Counted from the stretch's first letter, positions 1-10,825 are shown. The stretch is DNA of 45,436 bases from Ophiothrix spiculata (GCA_000969725.1 JXSR01S034780.1); one strand, 5' to 3'. The notes: generated by a model not told the origin, from the letters alone. Numbers and translations: made by a program.

Positions 1-530
1 CCATACACGGACAAGATACCATAGTTTATGAGTATATAAACATTATTCTCGACCTATTTTCCAATTTCAAGTTACGTGACATTGAACTTCAATAAAGCTT
101 TTATTGGTCCACCCTGTATATGACGTTAGTATTACGTAATGCCTTGGCCGAGTTTGTGGATTTTGGTATCGTTGGATAGGGGAGGACCATACCTATCTAT
201 TGATAGCAAAATCATGTTCATAGGGGGGGGGGAGGTCCATTCTAAAATTTAGGTATGGGGGTTGCAACAATCCCCTCCCTGGGCAGAAAATAGCATGTGA
301 AGACAAGGGTCAATAATGATGTTAGGTTGCCGTTATAAACTACCACTAGATTGACGACAAATGTATACAATGTATTTATTCCATAATGGAATAGCTTACC
401 TATTTGGTAGTACCGTATATATTTTATGATTAAAATCAGAGGCATCCTTACATTTACATTGGGAAATATTATAGATTTATTGATTGATTAGGCAGCATGT
501 TTAATATTATGATTTTTCTTCCAAATGTAG
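1..530. other. 5' flank or upstream intron of the Ly6-type gene
   Basis: No exon with a convincing signal peptide is visible. Part of it (about 40-240) resembles the block at 2,280-2,620: both carry CGACCTATTTTCAA-like sequence, a GGATAGGGGAGGACC-like stretch and a homopolymer G or C run, so both look like fragments of one old repeat family. Confidence 0.35.
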
Positions 531-658
531 GTACACAAGCTGCAACAATAACATGTTATTCTTGCTCTGAAGAAAATAGTAATAGACAAGATGACTGCAG
601 TAATTTCAACCAAACTTCTAAACTTGTGAGGACGGTGGAATGCAGCGGGTTTTGCTTT
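531..658 (+). CDS. Ly6/uPAR three-finger protein, first visible coding exon
   Basis: This exon encodes the N-terminal half of a three-finger (LU) domain, a small disulphide-rich extracellular fold. The frame reads GTQAATITCYSCSEEN and continues through cysteines in DDC, VEC and GFCF, giving five cysteines in family order (C-x2-C near the start, then CSGFC). A pyrimidine-rich stretch ending in TAG precedes 531, and a GT donor follows at 659. The exon starts in phase 1, as is usual for the intron that separates the signal peptide from the domain in this family, so the signal-peptide exon probably lies upstream, possibly outside the window. An alternative is an ATG at 497 in the same frame (MFNIMIFLPNV), but that would be a very short signal peptide and would read through the apparent acceptor. 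The exon ends on a codon boundary and joins in frame to the exon near 1360. Confidence 0.7.
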
Positions 659-873
659 GTAAGCGTTTTTATTTTTGTAAACATTATCCGATAAACTGGG
701 TTTTACTTCTTCCTTGCAGTTAAATGCTCAACATTCCAATTCAAATTCATTGGAAATAAATGAGCAATGTTAAGTTATAGCCTTCTAAATTTATAAACAG
801 CATGCAGTGAGAATGTATCGTAAGTATCTTAAATATGCCATTGAAACCTGACAAAACACTTGCATCAGTGACT

Positions 874-1320
874 CAGGGCTAGACATTGGTAGGTTTCGTA
901 CTAGCCAGTTGGACAGGTAACTTTCCGAATTTACCCGCCTGACAAGAAATATACCTGCCGGAATTTTTACAATTTCAAACAATGATCATCACTAAAGACT
1001 GAAAAAAATCGAAATTTCTGACAAATGGCGCAAATTTTGACCTTTTTTCACAAACAATTTGTGGTTTTGGACAATTGTATAAATTAAACCAAAACTTTTC
1101 AATAAATTTGGTACATTGATAGTTTCCCTTTTCTTGAAAACTTTTATTGTTATTTGTAACTTTTCAAATTTCATTATAGATGTGTGTTTTTTCTCTCAAA
1201 ATTGACTCATATACAAAACATAATGCAAAATATTTTATCCGCCATGTCGGGCAGGTTTACCCGCCTGACACCATAGTTACCCACTATTGGCTGTCGGGTG
1301 GGTGCTAATGTCCAGTCCTG
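874..1320. mobile_element. hAT-type MITE inside the Ly6 intron
   Basis: The ends are inverted copies: CAGGGCTAGACATT on the left, and CAGGACTGGACATT when the right end is read on the minus strand. They are flanked by an 8-bp duplication, CAGTGACT at 866-873 and CAGTGACA at 1321-1328 (one mismatch). An 8-bp target duplication with CAGGG-type termini is the hAT signature. Further inward both ends share ACCCGCCTGAC. There is no transposase frame, so the element is non-autonomous. The mismatched duplication and termini suggest it is not young. Confidence 0.75.
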
Positions 1321-1359
1321 CAGTGACAAAAGGTGTATTTAAAACGGCTTTACTCACAG

Positions 1360-1851
1360 TCAGATATTTTACAGCTTACAGGTATTGGCAACCAATTTGG
1401 AAGACACTGCGAAGAACCAACCTCTTCAGTCACAATGTGTCACCAACTTGGAATTGGTTGTCATAAGCTTCAAGGTGTCATGGGAGAAGTGTGCTGTTGT
1501 GATTATAGTCTCTGCAACGGCAATGATTATCAGCTTATAACAGAAACAACAACTGAAACTGAAATTGAAGAAACAACAATGATATCGCCCAGTTCTTCGA
1601 TACCAGCAATGATATCGCCCAGTACTTCAAAGGTGGTTGCAGTCACTGATTCTATGGATGAGATGGCACCAACGCCTACAACTTCGGCAGTGGAGAAGTC
1701 AGTCATGACGTCTTTGCCACAATCAAACGCCAAGGATTCAAGCACCACTCAATCATCCGGGTCACCATATCTTAGCACAAACAGCGGGTTGATAACATTG
1801 GTTTTACAAGCTGCATATTTTATCTACTCTTGTAATTTTACTAAGGGTTAG
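1360..1851 (+). CDS. Ly6/uPAR three-finger protein, last coding exon with Ser/Thr stalk and GPI-type tail
   Basis: This exon completes the LU domain: cysteines in RHC, TMCHQ and IGCHK, then VCCCDYSLCNGN, the CC..D..CN end signature of the Ly6 family. A linker of roughly 100 residues follows, rich in Ser, Thr and Pro, with a small internal repeat (MISPSSSIP then MISPSTSK), likely O-glycosylated. It ends in a hydrophobic segment (GLITLVLQAAYFIYS) close to the TAG stop at 1849-1851, as in GPI-anchored precursors. The product is probably an outer-leaflet membrane protein; its ligand is unknown. Two phase-0 acceptors fit: CAG at 1357-1359 (used here) and CAG at 1372-1374, which would shorten the exon by five residues. 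The intron from 659 carries a MITE. A single-pass membrane or secreted form is possible, and the paralogue identity cannot be assigned. Confidence 0.75.
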   Translation, partial: SDILQLTGIGNQFGRHCEEPTSSVTMCHQLGIGCHKLQGVMGEVCCCDYSLCNGNDYQLITETTTETEIEETTMISPSSSIPAMISPSTSKVVAVTDSMDEMAPTPTTSAVEKSVMTSLPQSNAKDSSTTQSSGSPYLSTNSGLITLVLQAAYFIYSCNFTKG

Positions 1852-2279
1852 GTAACCTAGGATTAGGATTTGCTCAAAAATGACAAAGGGGAAAATATAT
1901 GCACATTTTTGAAAGAAAAGAAAAATTATGGTCAAGAATTGAATATGTCTAAAGGTGTAACAGCATTGGCCAATCAGTCTTTTTTATTTTGTATTTATTT
2001 GTTTATATATTTTTTTGCTTTTTTGATCGTTTTCTTTTTCAACATTATAGACCAAAGCTACAGTATATATAATATGGAGCCACTACGCAGCGTATTCCTC
2101 TTTTTGTGATATTTATTTTAGTGTGTTGGTATTACACGAAGCAACAATCACACTTACCCATAGTTTGCTTGAAAATTTTATATAATCAAATGTGCCATAT
2201 TTGGCACCAAATGATATTTTCACTGGAGTAGAAGAATGTTATAAATAACATTAATTTTCTTTATGGTACCTGATGTGTC
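1852..2279. other. 3' flank of the Ly6-type gene
   Basis: AT-rich sequence following the stop codon, probably containing the 3' UTR. I see no unambiguous AATAAA close to the stop. The ORF here encodes low-complexity Phe/Ile-rich sequence and is not supported. Confidence 0.4.
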
Positions 2280-2625
2280 ATGGGGGTTAACTTTCGTCTT
2301 CCTAGAGAGGGGGTTGAGGGTTGGCTACAAAACATATTGGAATTGTTGATTCCTTCATTTATTAGCAAAAAACGACGAAAATCGGACATTTAAAACTTTT
2401 ACAACTATATTTGCCCAAAATCGATTTTTGGTCCGGAAATACTTTGTGACGTCATAAATACATAACGACTCGACCTATTTTTCAATGGAAAGAGGAGACC
2501 CTACCCTATATTATATTACCAAACAATATAACGTTGGGGTCCCAATTTCAAATTCACATGGGGCTGGCAAATTTCAAATTCACATGGAGGTGGTCCCCCC
2601 CCCCCCCCTCAGGAAGACGTGTTAC
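2280..2625. repeat. Degenerate repeat fragment with C-run
   Basis: Contains a 14-base C run (2595-2608) and two near-adjacent copies of AATTTCAAATTCACATGG about 25 bp apart. It shares a segment with the left edge of the window (see the 1-530 entry). The element's ends are not resolved. Confidence 0.4.
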
Positions 2626-2693
2626 AAAAAAGGCTCATGAAGACGAGGTTTAACTTGGAAAAACTCATTTTAACAGGGTTATGATATTATAAA

Positions 2694-2825
2694 TATCATT
2701 ATATTATGTAAAAACTATCATTATATTATGTAAAAACTATCATTATATTATGTAAAAACTATCATTAGATTATGTAAAAACTATCATTATATTAAGTTAA
2801 AACTATCATTTTATTATGTAAAATC
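2694..2825. repeat. 22-bp minisatellite, six units
   Basis: Units begin at 2694, 2716, 2738, 2760, 2782 and 2804, with consensus TATCATTATATTATGTAAAA plus AC. The first three units are identical and the last three carry point differences. Confidence 0.95.
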
Positions 2826-2829
2826 TATT

Positions 2830-3250
2830 AACAAGTTTATTGCAGTTGGGATAGCACCAACAAAATAAAAACAAACATCAAGAATAACTACGAGTGTTAA
2901 ATATATATATTTATCTAATTCGGTTTGCTTTCTTTGTTTATTGGAATATTCCCTTTCTCTTGCAATATATATCTGACAGAAGTTATTATATAGTAAATAG
3001 GTATTGGCATTTTGAACATTGCGAGGTTTCATATCTAGGCAAAGCACAGTCGAGTCTGGATATAACACTGAGCGGGTGATAATTTTCCATATCATGTCAA
3101 ATCTAACATGTTATATATCATGCCACCAGGTCAGTTATGTATATCGAACTCTTTATTTATCTATTTTGCGCAATTTGTTTTGTCTTGTTGCCGCAGCTGT
3201 CACTTCTATAACATGATCTGTTTATTCTACTTCAACGAAGATACTGAAAG
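2830..3250. other. No recognised feature
   Basis: AT-rich sequence with only short open frames; I see no gene or clear repeat structure. Confidence 0.4.
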
Positions 3251-3251
3251 A

Positions 3252-3490
3252 GTTTCATTTTGAGTCGCCTTTACGCCTGTGCCCAATGCAATTTGCACTG
3301 TCCCCGAAGCGTGTATATAGAAAGGTTTCTTAAAAGGTCTATCAATCTCACGCAATGCCCTGAAGATCTAGACTTGCCAAAATGTTTATATATTATTTAA
3401 AATGCATAATTTAATGCCAAACTCTTGGCTATTAGTGATATAGTGCAGCGTCGGCTTCAGGCCTTTCGTCAAATGCAATATCAACAAGCT
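3252..3490 (+). repeat. Module Q copy 1
   Basis: First of seven same-strand copies of a 200-250 bp sequence. Hallmarks, in order: TCATTTTGTGTCGCCTTCAC, then CGCCTGTGTCCAATGCAATT, CTTAAACGGTCTA, GATTATTCATAATGTATAC, ACCGAACTCTTGG and ATCTTCACGCCTTTCTTC. This copy is diverged in the middle and ends with ATATCAACAAGC, also found in copy 2. Confidence 0.8.
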
Positions 3491-3574
3491 AATAGAGGTA
3501 CACATCAAAAGATTTAAGAATTATTTAAGTAAATTAATCAAACAAATATATACTAGTACATATTTAACACTTAA

Positions 3575-4058
3575 GTGGTCAAGGGGGGTCCATATAGACC
3601 CAACATTTGGTTTTTGCCCAAAGTAATCTTTCATCGCTCTTCTATTTGTCTAACTTTAACATACGCTTCACTTGATGTCAAAAAAATCGACCCGCCCCTT
3701 CAAATGCTAATTAGCATAAATTAGCATTTTCAAGGACGCTCTTCAAATTTGTTTTGCCCATAAAATCGGAACCGAACAACTTTTTTCAAATTCTATTTCA
3801 GGAATTTTAAAGTGTACTTACATACTGCAAATATGAGCCCAATTTTACTGAAAAATTCCATTGGGAATTGATTTTTCAAATTTTTGTCTGGAAAAGTTTG
3901 ACGCGACACGACAAATTGTCTTTTTTGCCGCCATTTTGAAACGGTTTGTCCGATTTTCAACGTAAAATTCCTTCGCGAAAGTGCTTTTTCGGTGTAGGGT
4001 CCATATTGACCCCCCCCCCCTCTTTACCGCTAACGGGTATGTGGCAGACCTTGACCAC
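3575..4058. mobile_element. Non-autonomous DNA transposon with GTGGTCAAGG ends
   Basis: The left end GTGGTCAAGG matches the inverted right end CCTTGACCAC. Inward, both sides carry GGGTCCATAT and TGACCCCCC-type blocks in inverted orientation. Flanks are TTAA (3571-3574) and ATAA (4059-4062), suggesting a TTAA-type target duplication with one change. No transposase is visible. It lies between module Q copy 1 and the module P copy at 4196. Confidence 0.6.
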
Positions 4059-4195
4059 ATAAATGTTAAGTTTATTGAATATTAAGCCGACTCTATTAAT
4101 TGCAAGATAGGGAATTAAGAATTTTATAGCATCACACATGTTTGATTAAAATATTAGATACAGAGGAAGTACTCTTACTGCAAATTATGTAAGCT

Positions 4196-4566
4196 GAAGT
4201 CCATCGGACGAACTGCCCCAAGGAAAAATTTATTCATGAAAAATGTCTGAAGCCATAGTGGAGTGCAACAGATAATTCAAAAGACAGAGTCAGTAGTTTA
4301 AGAAGATTATCATGTTAAGACGGTAAGGCGCCTTTTACGAGTATTTGGTGACAGAGATAAGAGTTACATGTTTGTCGTGCATACGAAATGCAATTAAGGT
4401 AATACTAGTTAGGTAAATTAACAGTTCAAGACTTACATTAGTTGATGTGTGCGTTCACGCATAATAGCATCCGCAGATTTGCTCATATACCCATAAATTT
4501 GATGGACTCCCTAAGTGCGCTCCAATATAATCTGTTGCTTGTAATTAATTAGAAGAAGTAAGAGGA
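4196..4566 (-). repeat. Module P copy, subfamily 2, minus strand
   Basis: Read on the minus strand it follows the P order: AAATCCTCTTACTT, an AATTAATTA block, GCAACAGATTAT, GTCTTGAACTGTTAA, AGTATTACCTTAATTGCAT, CACCAAATACTCG, AAGGCGCCTTACCGTCTTAA, TTATCTGTTGCACT and TTTTTCATGA. It shares extra sequence (GAACGCACACATCAACTAA) with the copy at 12,870 but not with the 17 kb type, so two subfamilies exist. Confidence 0.8.
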
Positions 4567-4889
4567 TTTACTTTTTAGAAAGATTTAAGAGAATGAGATA
4601 ATAACTCACATTACAAACCAATACGAAGAAGCAATTACTCGTGTATTGCTCTATGTATTTGAAAACGCGACGTTATACTTTTAACATTTATTATTACGTT
4701 TTTATGAATGTTGTTATGTGTACATTATAAAAGCGTGTTTCAATGAATTTTCTTTAAAACGCGGCGTTTACAAACAATAATGATTTCCGGCATACTTGAC
4801 ATAGTTTTCTAACATGTTTCTTTATTATACAAGGGTCATCTTGACAAATGTGTCGTGTACTTGTTGTGTTTCCTTTACACAACGTTGTA
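4567..4889. other. No recognised feature
   Basis: AT-rich spacer between the module P copy and the foldback element; nothing recognised. Confidence 0.4.
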
Positions 4890-5177
4890 CACAGTAAAAA
4901 ATAATTACTCATATCGTGGTAAAAAGGGAACTCGCGTCTTCTTTGTAAACTTAACCTCTACTAAAATGGTAAACAATTGCCCTGTTTTTGGTAATAAACT
5001 ACCATCGGCATGGTAAACCATGGTAAACATGGCAAGCCATGGTAAACTTTTACCACTGCCGATGGTAGTTTATTACCAAAAACAGGGCAATTGTTTACCA
5101 TTTTAGTAGAGGTTAATTTTACAAAGAAGACGCGAGTTCCCTTTTTACCACGATATGAGTAATTATTTTTTACTGTG
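4890..5177. mobile_element. Near-perfect foldback MITE, TA target
   Basis: Two 121-bp arms (4890-5010 and 5057-5177) are inverted copies; I find one mismatch. They flank a 46-bp spacer. The element begins CACAGTAAAAAATAATTACT and is flanked by TA on both sides (4888-4889 and 5178-5179). The spacer repeats ATGGTAAAC three times. There is no coding capacity. The near-identity of the arms suggests a young insertion, or arms kept alike by conversion. Confidence 0.85.
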
Positions 5178-5280
5178 TAACAGCATGTTCAGGTCCGAAG
5201 CCTGGGTCGTATCTTTTAGATGCGCACACTTTTGTTATTATTAAAATGCATACGCTAATCGCTTAATTTTATAAGAAGGT

Positions 5281-5522
5281 GTCTCATTTTTATCGCCTTC
5301 ATGCCTGTGTCATTTGCACTGTCCCGAAGCAAAGTTCTTTTAAACGGTCTACAATTTGCACGAAATACCCTACAGGGTTGTACTTGCTAACAGTTTTACA
5401 GATTATTCATAATGTATACTTTAATACCGAACACTTGCCTATACACATGACGGTATATGCTATAAGAGATCCAATGATGTGTCATCTTCACGCGTCTCTT
5501 CAAATGAAATATCAACAAGCCC
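5281..5522 (+). repeat. Module Q copy 2
   Basis: Matches Q hallmarks with a shortened front: GTCTCATTTTTATCGCCTTC, TTTGCACTGTCCCGAAGC, TTAAACGGTCTA, GATTATTCATAATGTATAC, ACCGAACACTTG, ATCTTCACGCGTCTCTTCAA and ATATCAACAAGC. The open frame across it is not kept in the other Q copies, so I do not call a gene. Confidence 0.8.
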
Positions 5523-6639
5523 CTTGCATGTATCTAGGAAGATTCCAAAATTACCCAGGAATCCATTGCAAATAACGTGATGATGATTGTGACAGAAAAA
5601 TGAATTCCAATGCATAATACGCATCTTGAGACTCAGTCATAAACACACAAACAGGTGGTCTCCAAAATTACTATATAGAGGGTTAAGGTATTTTCAACAT
5701 AAAACATCAATACAAAGAACGAAAAGTGTCAAGACTTGATGGTACTTTCAAGATGAGTGATCTAATTAGATCATTCGGAAAGAACCTTCTCGTCGTGGAG
5801 TAAAATGTTGTTATGGAGTAAATGGTAAAACTGAGATAAACTCGTTCAAAGATCAGTAAGCCCCGTGTTTTCTATAGAATCTAAGCACAGCGTATGAGTC
5901 ACTAATAAAACATAGTAAACGCTTCAATTGAAACTGAAACTTCATCTGAATTAAGGCCTCTATTTTTCCATGATGTTGAAAACGGACAAAAATCGTGGAA
6001 ATGGCAAGTGTGGAAAGAATCTTAAAATTGGTAGTAATTTAGAAAATAAGCAAATACCTAAATATCTAAAATCAATATGCAAGTAATTAATTCTATTGTC
6101 AAGCATGAAATTAACGTTTTATCACCCTAGCCAGCCCATCTCCGTCGTCTTAGATACCAACCAGGCTTTCGTCACGTTCATTCCTCTGTTTAATAAATGT
6201 ATTGAGCCCATTGGACAAATATACATGTACATTGCAGATTACTGTGCCGGAGGATGTTGTGAGTTAGGCAACAGTTAGGTCACGAAGGTATATATTATTC
6301 TGTCACCAATAAATTCCCAGTTATCGTCGTCTTTCACGCTGGAGAATTGCCTCGTGTGTTCTGCACGTTACTTCATGTCGTTTTTAATGCAACAGACTCC
6401 ATAGAATGTATTGTTTAACCCAGACGCGTTTGTGTATATTATGACTTGGGATTTGACTGAAGTTATTACACGTGCCAAATAGTTGAAACTGTAAGTACAC
6501 TCAAAAATTAATAAGTTGCATTTGCTAAGAAAATTTAAGTGTAACAGGATTACACTTGATTTTTATTGAGTATTCAACACTTAGATTAAATATGGATAAA
6601 ATATAATTGAGACCGTCTATTTCATCTTTTAAAGCACAC
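5523..6639. other. No recognised feature
   Basis: No gene or repeat is supported. It contains a perfect 16-bp palindrome TGATCTAATTAGATCA near 5,760. The short frame at 6,096-6,278 has no recognisable motif. Confidence 0.35.
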
Positions 6640-6805
6640 AATCTCTTTTTAGATATTTATCAAAAAAATCAAAATATTTTGGCTCTTACAACATCAAAGT
6701 CTTTAAGGATTCCCCAAACTCTTGTTTTGCAGCAAGGCTCAAATAAAACAAGAGTTCAACTGTTTATGCAAGAGCACTTGGTAGACTTGTGTAGTCAAAA
6801 ATAAT
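6640..6805 (+). repeat. Module S copy 1
   Basis: Shares CAGCAAGGCTCAAAT, AAACAAGAGT and surrounding sequence with 14,620-14,760, in the same orientation. In both places it lies upstream of modules T and Q. The small frame over it is not preserved in the second copy. Confidence 0.6.
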
Positions 6806-7559
6806 GTTCTCCTCTTTTCGCAATAGGCCTATTGAAATGATTACATACAGGCCTGTATAAAAGTGCATACAAATTCTGAGATGTCTGTATGCGAGCGATT
6901 TTTTTCTATTTTTATCTACTTTACTGTACTAAATGATAAAATATTTACCACTAGAATTCGTTATAAATCAAATTTTAAGAATTAAAATCATTTTTTTTTA
7001 CTAATGTGACCATTTCGTTACACATAGTTCCGGTGTGTAGAAAATAGAAAATAGATATATTGCGGCGACACTGCGGCGGTTGGAAAATCAAACTATATCG
7101 CTATATCCCATGGGTCATGAATATTCATGTTTAAATATTCATGAGCTTATTAATTTGTTTTATTATAGTTAGTAAGGAAACAATAAATACGTCATAAACG
7201 ACTTACTAAATATTCATATATATGGATACTAATGTTTATGGATATCAATACGTCAGAATTGTTAGCAGTTAATCATACATTCGCATCAGCATTTTATCGG
7301 GGAATCATAACCGTTAGACCTGAAACACTTAAAAAAACGAATATATCCAAATTGAGAAAGACGGGGTGAAAATCGCATCGTTTAAAGGGGGAAAAATGGG
7401 GTCAACACAAGTCATCCTGGTGCTCATGGTTTATGGTCTATTCTTCAAATATTTGAAAACAAAAACATTGTATACAACTAATCAGGTTACCGTTTGTAAG
7501 CTATTTCATGTCAAGCTTTATGGTGGGTTTACACTGTGACGACTTGTCAGCAGACAATA
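6806..7559. other. No recognised feature
   Basis: AT-rich; contains ATGAATATTCATG followed at once by AAATATTCATGAG. No gene is supported. Confidence 0.35.
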
Positions 7560-7749
7560 GACCATATCTATAATTGACATACTCCCGCCGTTGATGGGGT
7601 ATATCCACAAAATCGGGCGGGGAAACGGAACTCAGAACGAGGCCAAATATGATAAATACACTACTTATCTCCCTCTGATTTCCGTTCCCTGTCCGATTCT
7701 GTGGATTTACCCCATCAACGGCGGGAGTATGTCAATTATAGATATAGTC
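7560..7749. mobile_element. 190-bp MITE, TA target
   Basis: The terminal inverted repeats are long: GACCATATCTATAATTGACA and then TACTCCCGCCGTTGATGGGG on the left, mirrored on the right. They extend inward through the ATCCACA region to GGGAAACGGAA. TA flanks both ends (7558-7559 and 7750-7751). There are a few mismatches between arms and no coding capacity. Confidence 0.8.
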
Positions 7750-8019
7750 TATTTAGAGATTTGAAAATTAACCCTACGTGAGCCGTCTGTCTCTGACATT
7801 CCATTACGTCGCTACTTGATTTTCAAGTCCTGTTACCTGCCGTCGACGACAAGTTGTTACATTGTACACTTACCCTTAAATAGTATAAGTCACTCATTAT
7901 TAAAATTAATACTAAAATAAAACATTTGAAACTCGAAGCAAAATTACAAATATTTACAAAAACTAACTTATGCACAGATGATTTAGGATCACTCATTCCA
8001 TATACATATTCAACATTAA

Positions 8020-8220
8020 TCAAAAAACCCTTTGGCATTTTTGCAGTGTTTGTGATCGGAAAGTATGTCTTCATGATGACTGAGACATAGTCCCTACACA
8101 AAGATGTGCAACTCCTACGAGTAACAACCTTTGAGAAATAATTATTATAACATGACAATATATCGTGTTTATATGAAATCATATTTTGAAATACTTCTAA
8201 TTTTATTCTAATGTATCACG
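8020..8220 (+). repeat. Module T copy 1
   Basis: Immediately upstream of module Q copy 3. It shares TTCAACAT, CCCTTTGGCATTTT and GTGTTT with matching spacing to 14,945-15,180, which sits immediately upstream of Q copy 4. The match is diverged, but its position relative to Q supports common descent. Confidence 0.5.
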
Positions 8221-8226
8221 ATTTTA

Positions 8227-8445
8227 CTCATTTTGTGTCGCCTCCACGCCTGTGTCCAATGCAATGCGCACTCTCCCAAAACCGTGTATAGGAAACACTC
8301 ATAAACATAAACCGGTCTACTAATTATATGTCATACCCAACAGCCTTGTTCTTTAAAACAATTTAGAAAATTATTCATAGTACTTCTAGTGTTGCTTCGT
8401 CATCATGCCTTTCTTCATATATACAAGTCCTAAAGCGTATACATA
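8227..8445 (+). repeat. Module Q copy 3
   Basis: Carries CTCATTTTGTGTCGCC, CACGCCTGTGTCCAATGCAA, CGGTCTACTAATTA, ATTATTCATAGTACTTCTAG and CATCATGCCTTTCTTC. It shares the CTAGTGTTG block with copy 4 rather than with copies 5-7. Confidence 0.8.
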
Positions 8446-8783
8446 AGACGATTAAAGAACTGCCGAGTCATCATTGCCAAATTCCAAATGTGATGCCGCC
8501 AACAAAATATACTGAATAACATTGCATGATGCCCGGGCATTTGTAAATTTAGACATTCGAACGTTGGCGGGAAATACCATCAAGTGTATTATTTTTTCCA
8601 CATAATTTCCAACATCGTTTCCATAGCATAAATAATATGATGGATTGAAACTTGTTCATATCAACACCGTTTTTTAAGTCCAAAAAATATAGACATTTTC
8701 AGTGCGGGATATGTATCTTCCAATATAGAACACATGGATCATGTAAATAGGTTTTGATCAGTTTTATTCGGAACAATTAAAAT

Positions 8784-9190
8784 GTGACTGTCCATCTCAA
8801 ACAAACCGTTAGTGCAGCAAACTTTATTTTGCGTTACAGGTGAAAATTACATGTCAAGGTCATAATTTGCCAAAATTGATTTTTTTTGGATAGATTCACA
8901 ATCTTCGCGCATAATTCACAACACTGGCAAAGTTTCATTTCAAGAAAATGATCGGGAATATGAAATTTATCTGTATATTTCGATCAACGGAAATAAAACG
9001 GCTTATGATCTTTGAACGCGTTTATATCAGTCCTATACATTTTACTCCCTGACAACCTTTGGACTACTGGAAATCGAGTTACGTTCATGGAGGTGTCATT
9101 TTAATCATTAAAACTTGTTCTTTGCAAATATTTTAAAAAGTGAAAATGACAAGAGGTAGCATTTACGGCTGGCTTAGGATGGACAGTCTC
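8784..9190. mobile_element. Probable MITE with GACTGTCCATC ends
   Basis: GACTGTCCATC at 8786 is repeated inverted at the right end (GATGGACAGTC, ending 9188), with further inverted similarity inward (AAACCGTTA against GCCGTAAATG). No clear target duplication is seen, so the exact ends are approximate. Confidence 0.55.
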
Positions 9191-9354
9191 AAATAACTAT
9201 ACCCTTAGTTGATCTGGAAGTAGATATAGTTGGATAAGAAATAAATAAATGAACGCTTGTCTTAAATGGGCGCATGGGCTACTTTTGGAATACCAGGATT
9301 CCAAGTACTTTACAAGAATTAATATGCAAATGTGTAATATATTCCTATCCAACA

Positions 9355-9490
9355 TACCAGCTCCATCGCTGCACACTTGTAGGCGTCATGATGATAACGT
9401 CTTAACATGCAAATCCTCTTGAACTTCTTACTCTGTCTAATTGAAGTGTTCAACAGATTATTTGTTGCACTTAAAAACGTTTCTGTAATG
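9355..9490 (+). repeat. Degenerate partial module P
   Basis: Contains GTAGGCGTC, ACGTCTTAACATGCAAATCC, TCTTGAACTTCTTACTCTGT and CAACAGATTATTTGTTGCAC in P order on the + strand. Only the second half of P is present. Confidence 0.6.
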
Positions 9491-10500
9491 TTGTGCACCC
9501 GAAATTGTATTATTGATGCAGATAAAAATCCTCTCACTCATGGCTGGTGAAAAGTGCAGTGACATCATAGGAAACCATGATGTCATAATCTTGAAACAGA
9601 ATAAATTTAAGTTTGTTTACAAAGTCAACTTTTTTTTTGATCATCACCTCCCGGAGGATTTCCCATTCTGGAGGCGACGCGTATGTAAGGTCCCACATTT
9701 TCAGCGTCGCCGTCACCCAAAGATCCCTAATTTTTACAATAGCATGTGCTCTCACCCAAAAGTCTCATATATTTTTTTATATATTTTTCTCTCACCAAAT
9801 GCTGAATTTTGTTCACTGAATGTCAAAAATCATGCTAAACTCTTTGATGACCAATGACCATGATATTTTTGAGAGATTTGATTGCTACTGGGAGATCGGT
9901 CAAAACTAAAACTGCGTCCCTTGTAACAAAATAAGAATCCTCAGAATACAAACGTTTGTGGTGGTGACAACATTATATATATGAAAAGTTTGTTTCCCAC
10001 AACCAGAAAATTTGCTCGCAATGCTCACCTTGGTTAGCTTTCAATACGCTTGACCTTTGTCAACCGATAGCGGCGCTTTTGGGATGAATTTGAGATCGTA
10101 GCCTGATCATAAAGGGCCATACTACCCATGGCTACACGTCTTAAAATATTGCTCTAGCATGTTGAATTAATGTAAATCACACCGGTTTTGTCAATTGGAT
10201 TTATTATTTTAATTGTCGTCAAAAGGTTGAACGAACAAACCGATAAGGATTTGACCAACTCAATATTGATAAATGAGGACTTGTTACTGTGGTTCTACGC
10301 TGTGTACATCAACAGGTAGCTTACTCCAAGATAAAATTATAATTAGTAGGTTACATAAAGAAACCTTAATCCCTTTTAAGTATTTAAACTCTCTTATAAT
10401 GATGGAAATACTTGATTCGGCTTCCTAAAATTCAGATACTCGGAAGTACTGCTTCCGAAAATATTAATATTACTTAATTTCTTAAACACGAATCCATTGA
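9491..10500. other. No recognised feature
   Basis: Overlapping short frames around 9,513-9,857 on both strands have no recognisable motif. Low-complexity T-rich and CTCACC-containing sequence may be old repeat. No gene is supported. Confidence 0.35.
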
Positions 10501-10549
10501 TGAAAAAATAGATTCAAAATTTCCCTAGCATTTAGCATTATATCAAAGA

Positions 10550-10760
10550 AGATATCAGAACCTTCCCATCGTTCCTTGCTTCTAATTGGATATTTTGTAC
10601 GGGTTTTAATGAGAGGGTTTAGTGATGAAACATAACTGAAATGAACAATTTCAATGAAGTTTGCTAATTGTGCTATGCTTCATCACTAAATCCTCTCATT
10701 AAAAGTCCCATTGGAAGAAAAGGCATGTAGGAAGGTCCTGATATCTGCTTTTGCATAATA
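10550..10760. repeat. Imperfect foldback, about 200 bp
   Basis: The inner 26-bp arms TTTTAATGAGAGGGTTTAGT...GATGAA (10,604-10,629, and the inverse ending 10,704) differ by one base. Weaker inverted similarity continues outward to GATATCAGAACCTTCC against its mirror near 10,735-10,748. It is probably a decayed MITE; a hairpin RNA precursor is an untested alternative. Confidence 0.65.
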
Positions 10761-10825
10761 GGTCCTAAAGCTCGTTTTATCGTATCTCTAATTCTAGCGA
10801 TCCGTGTGATTCAATCATTTGCATT

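Noticed and set aside
1843-1868. Telomere-like GGGTTAGG / GGATTAGG after the Ly6 stop
   Set aside because: Two imperfect units only, inside ordinary flanking sequence; chance is sufficient.
10604-10704. MicroRNA-like hairpin
   Set aside because: The arms are a near-perfect inverted repeat with weaker symmetry extending outward, more like a MITE than a miRNA precursor; small-RNA data would be needed to revive it.
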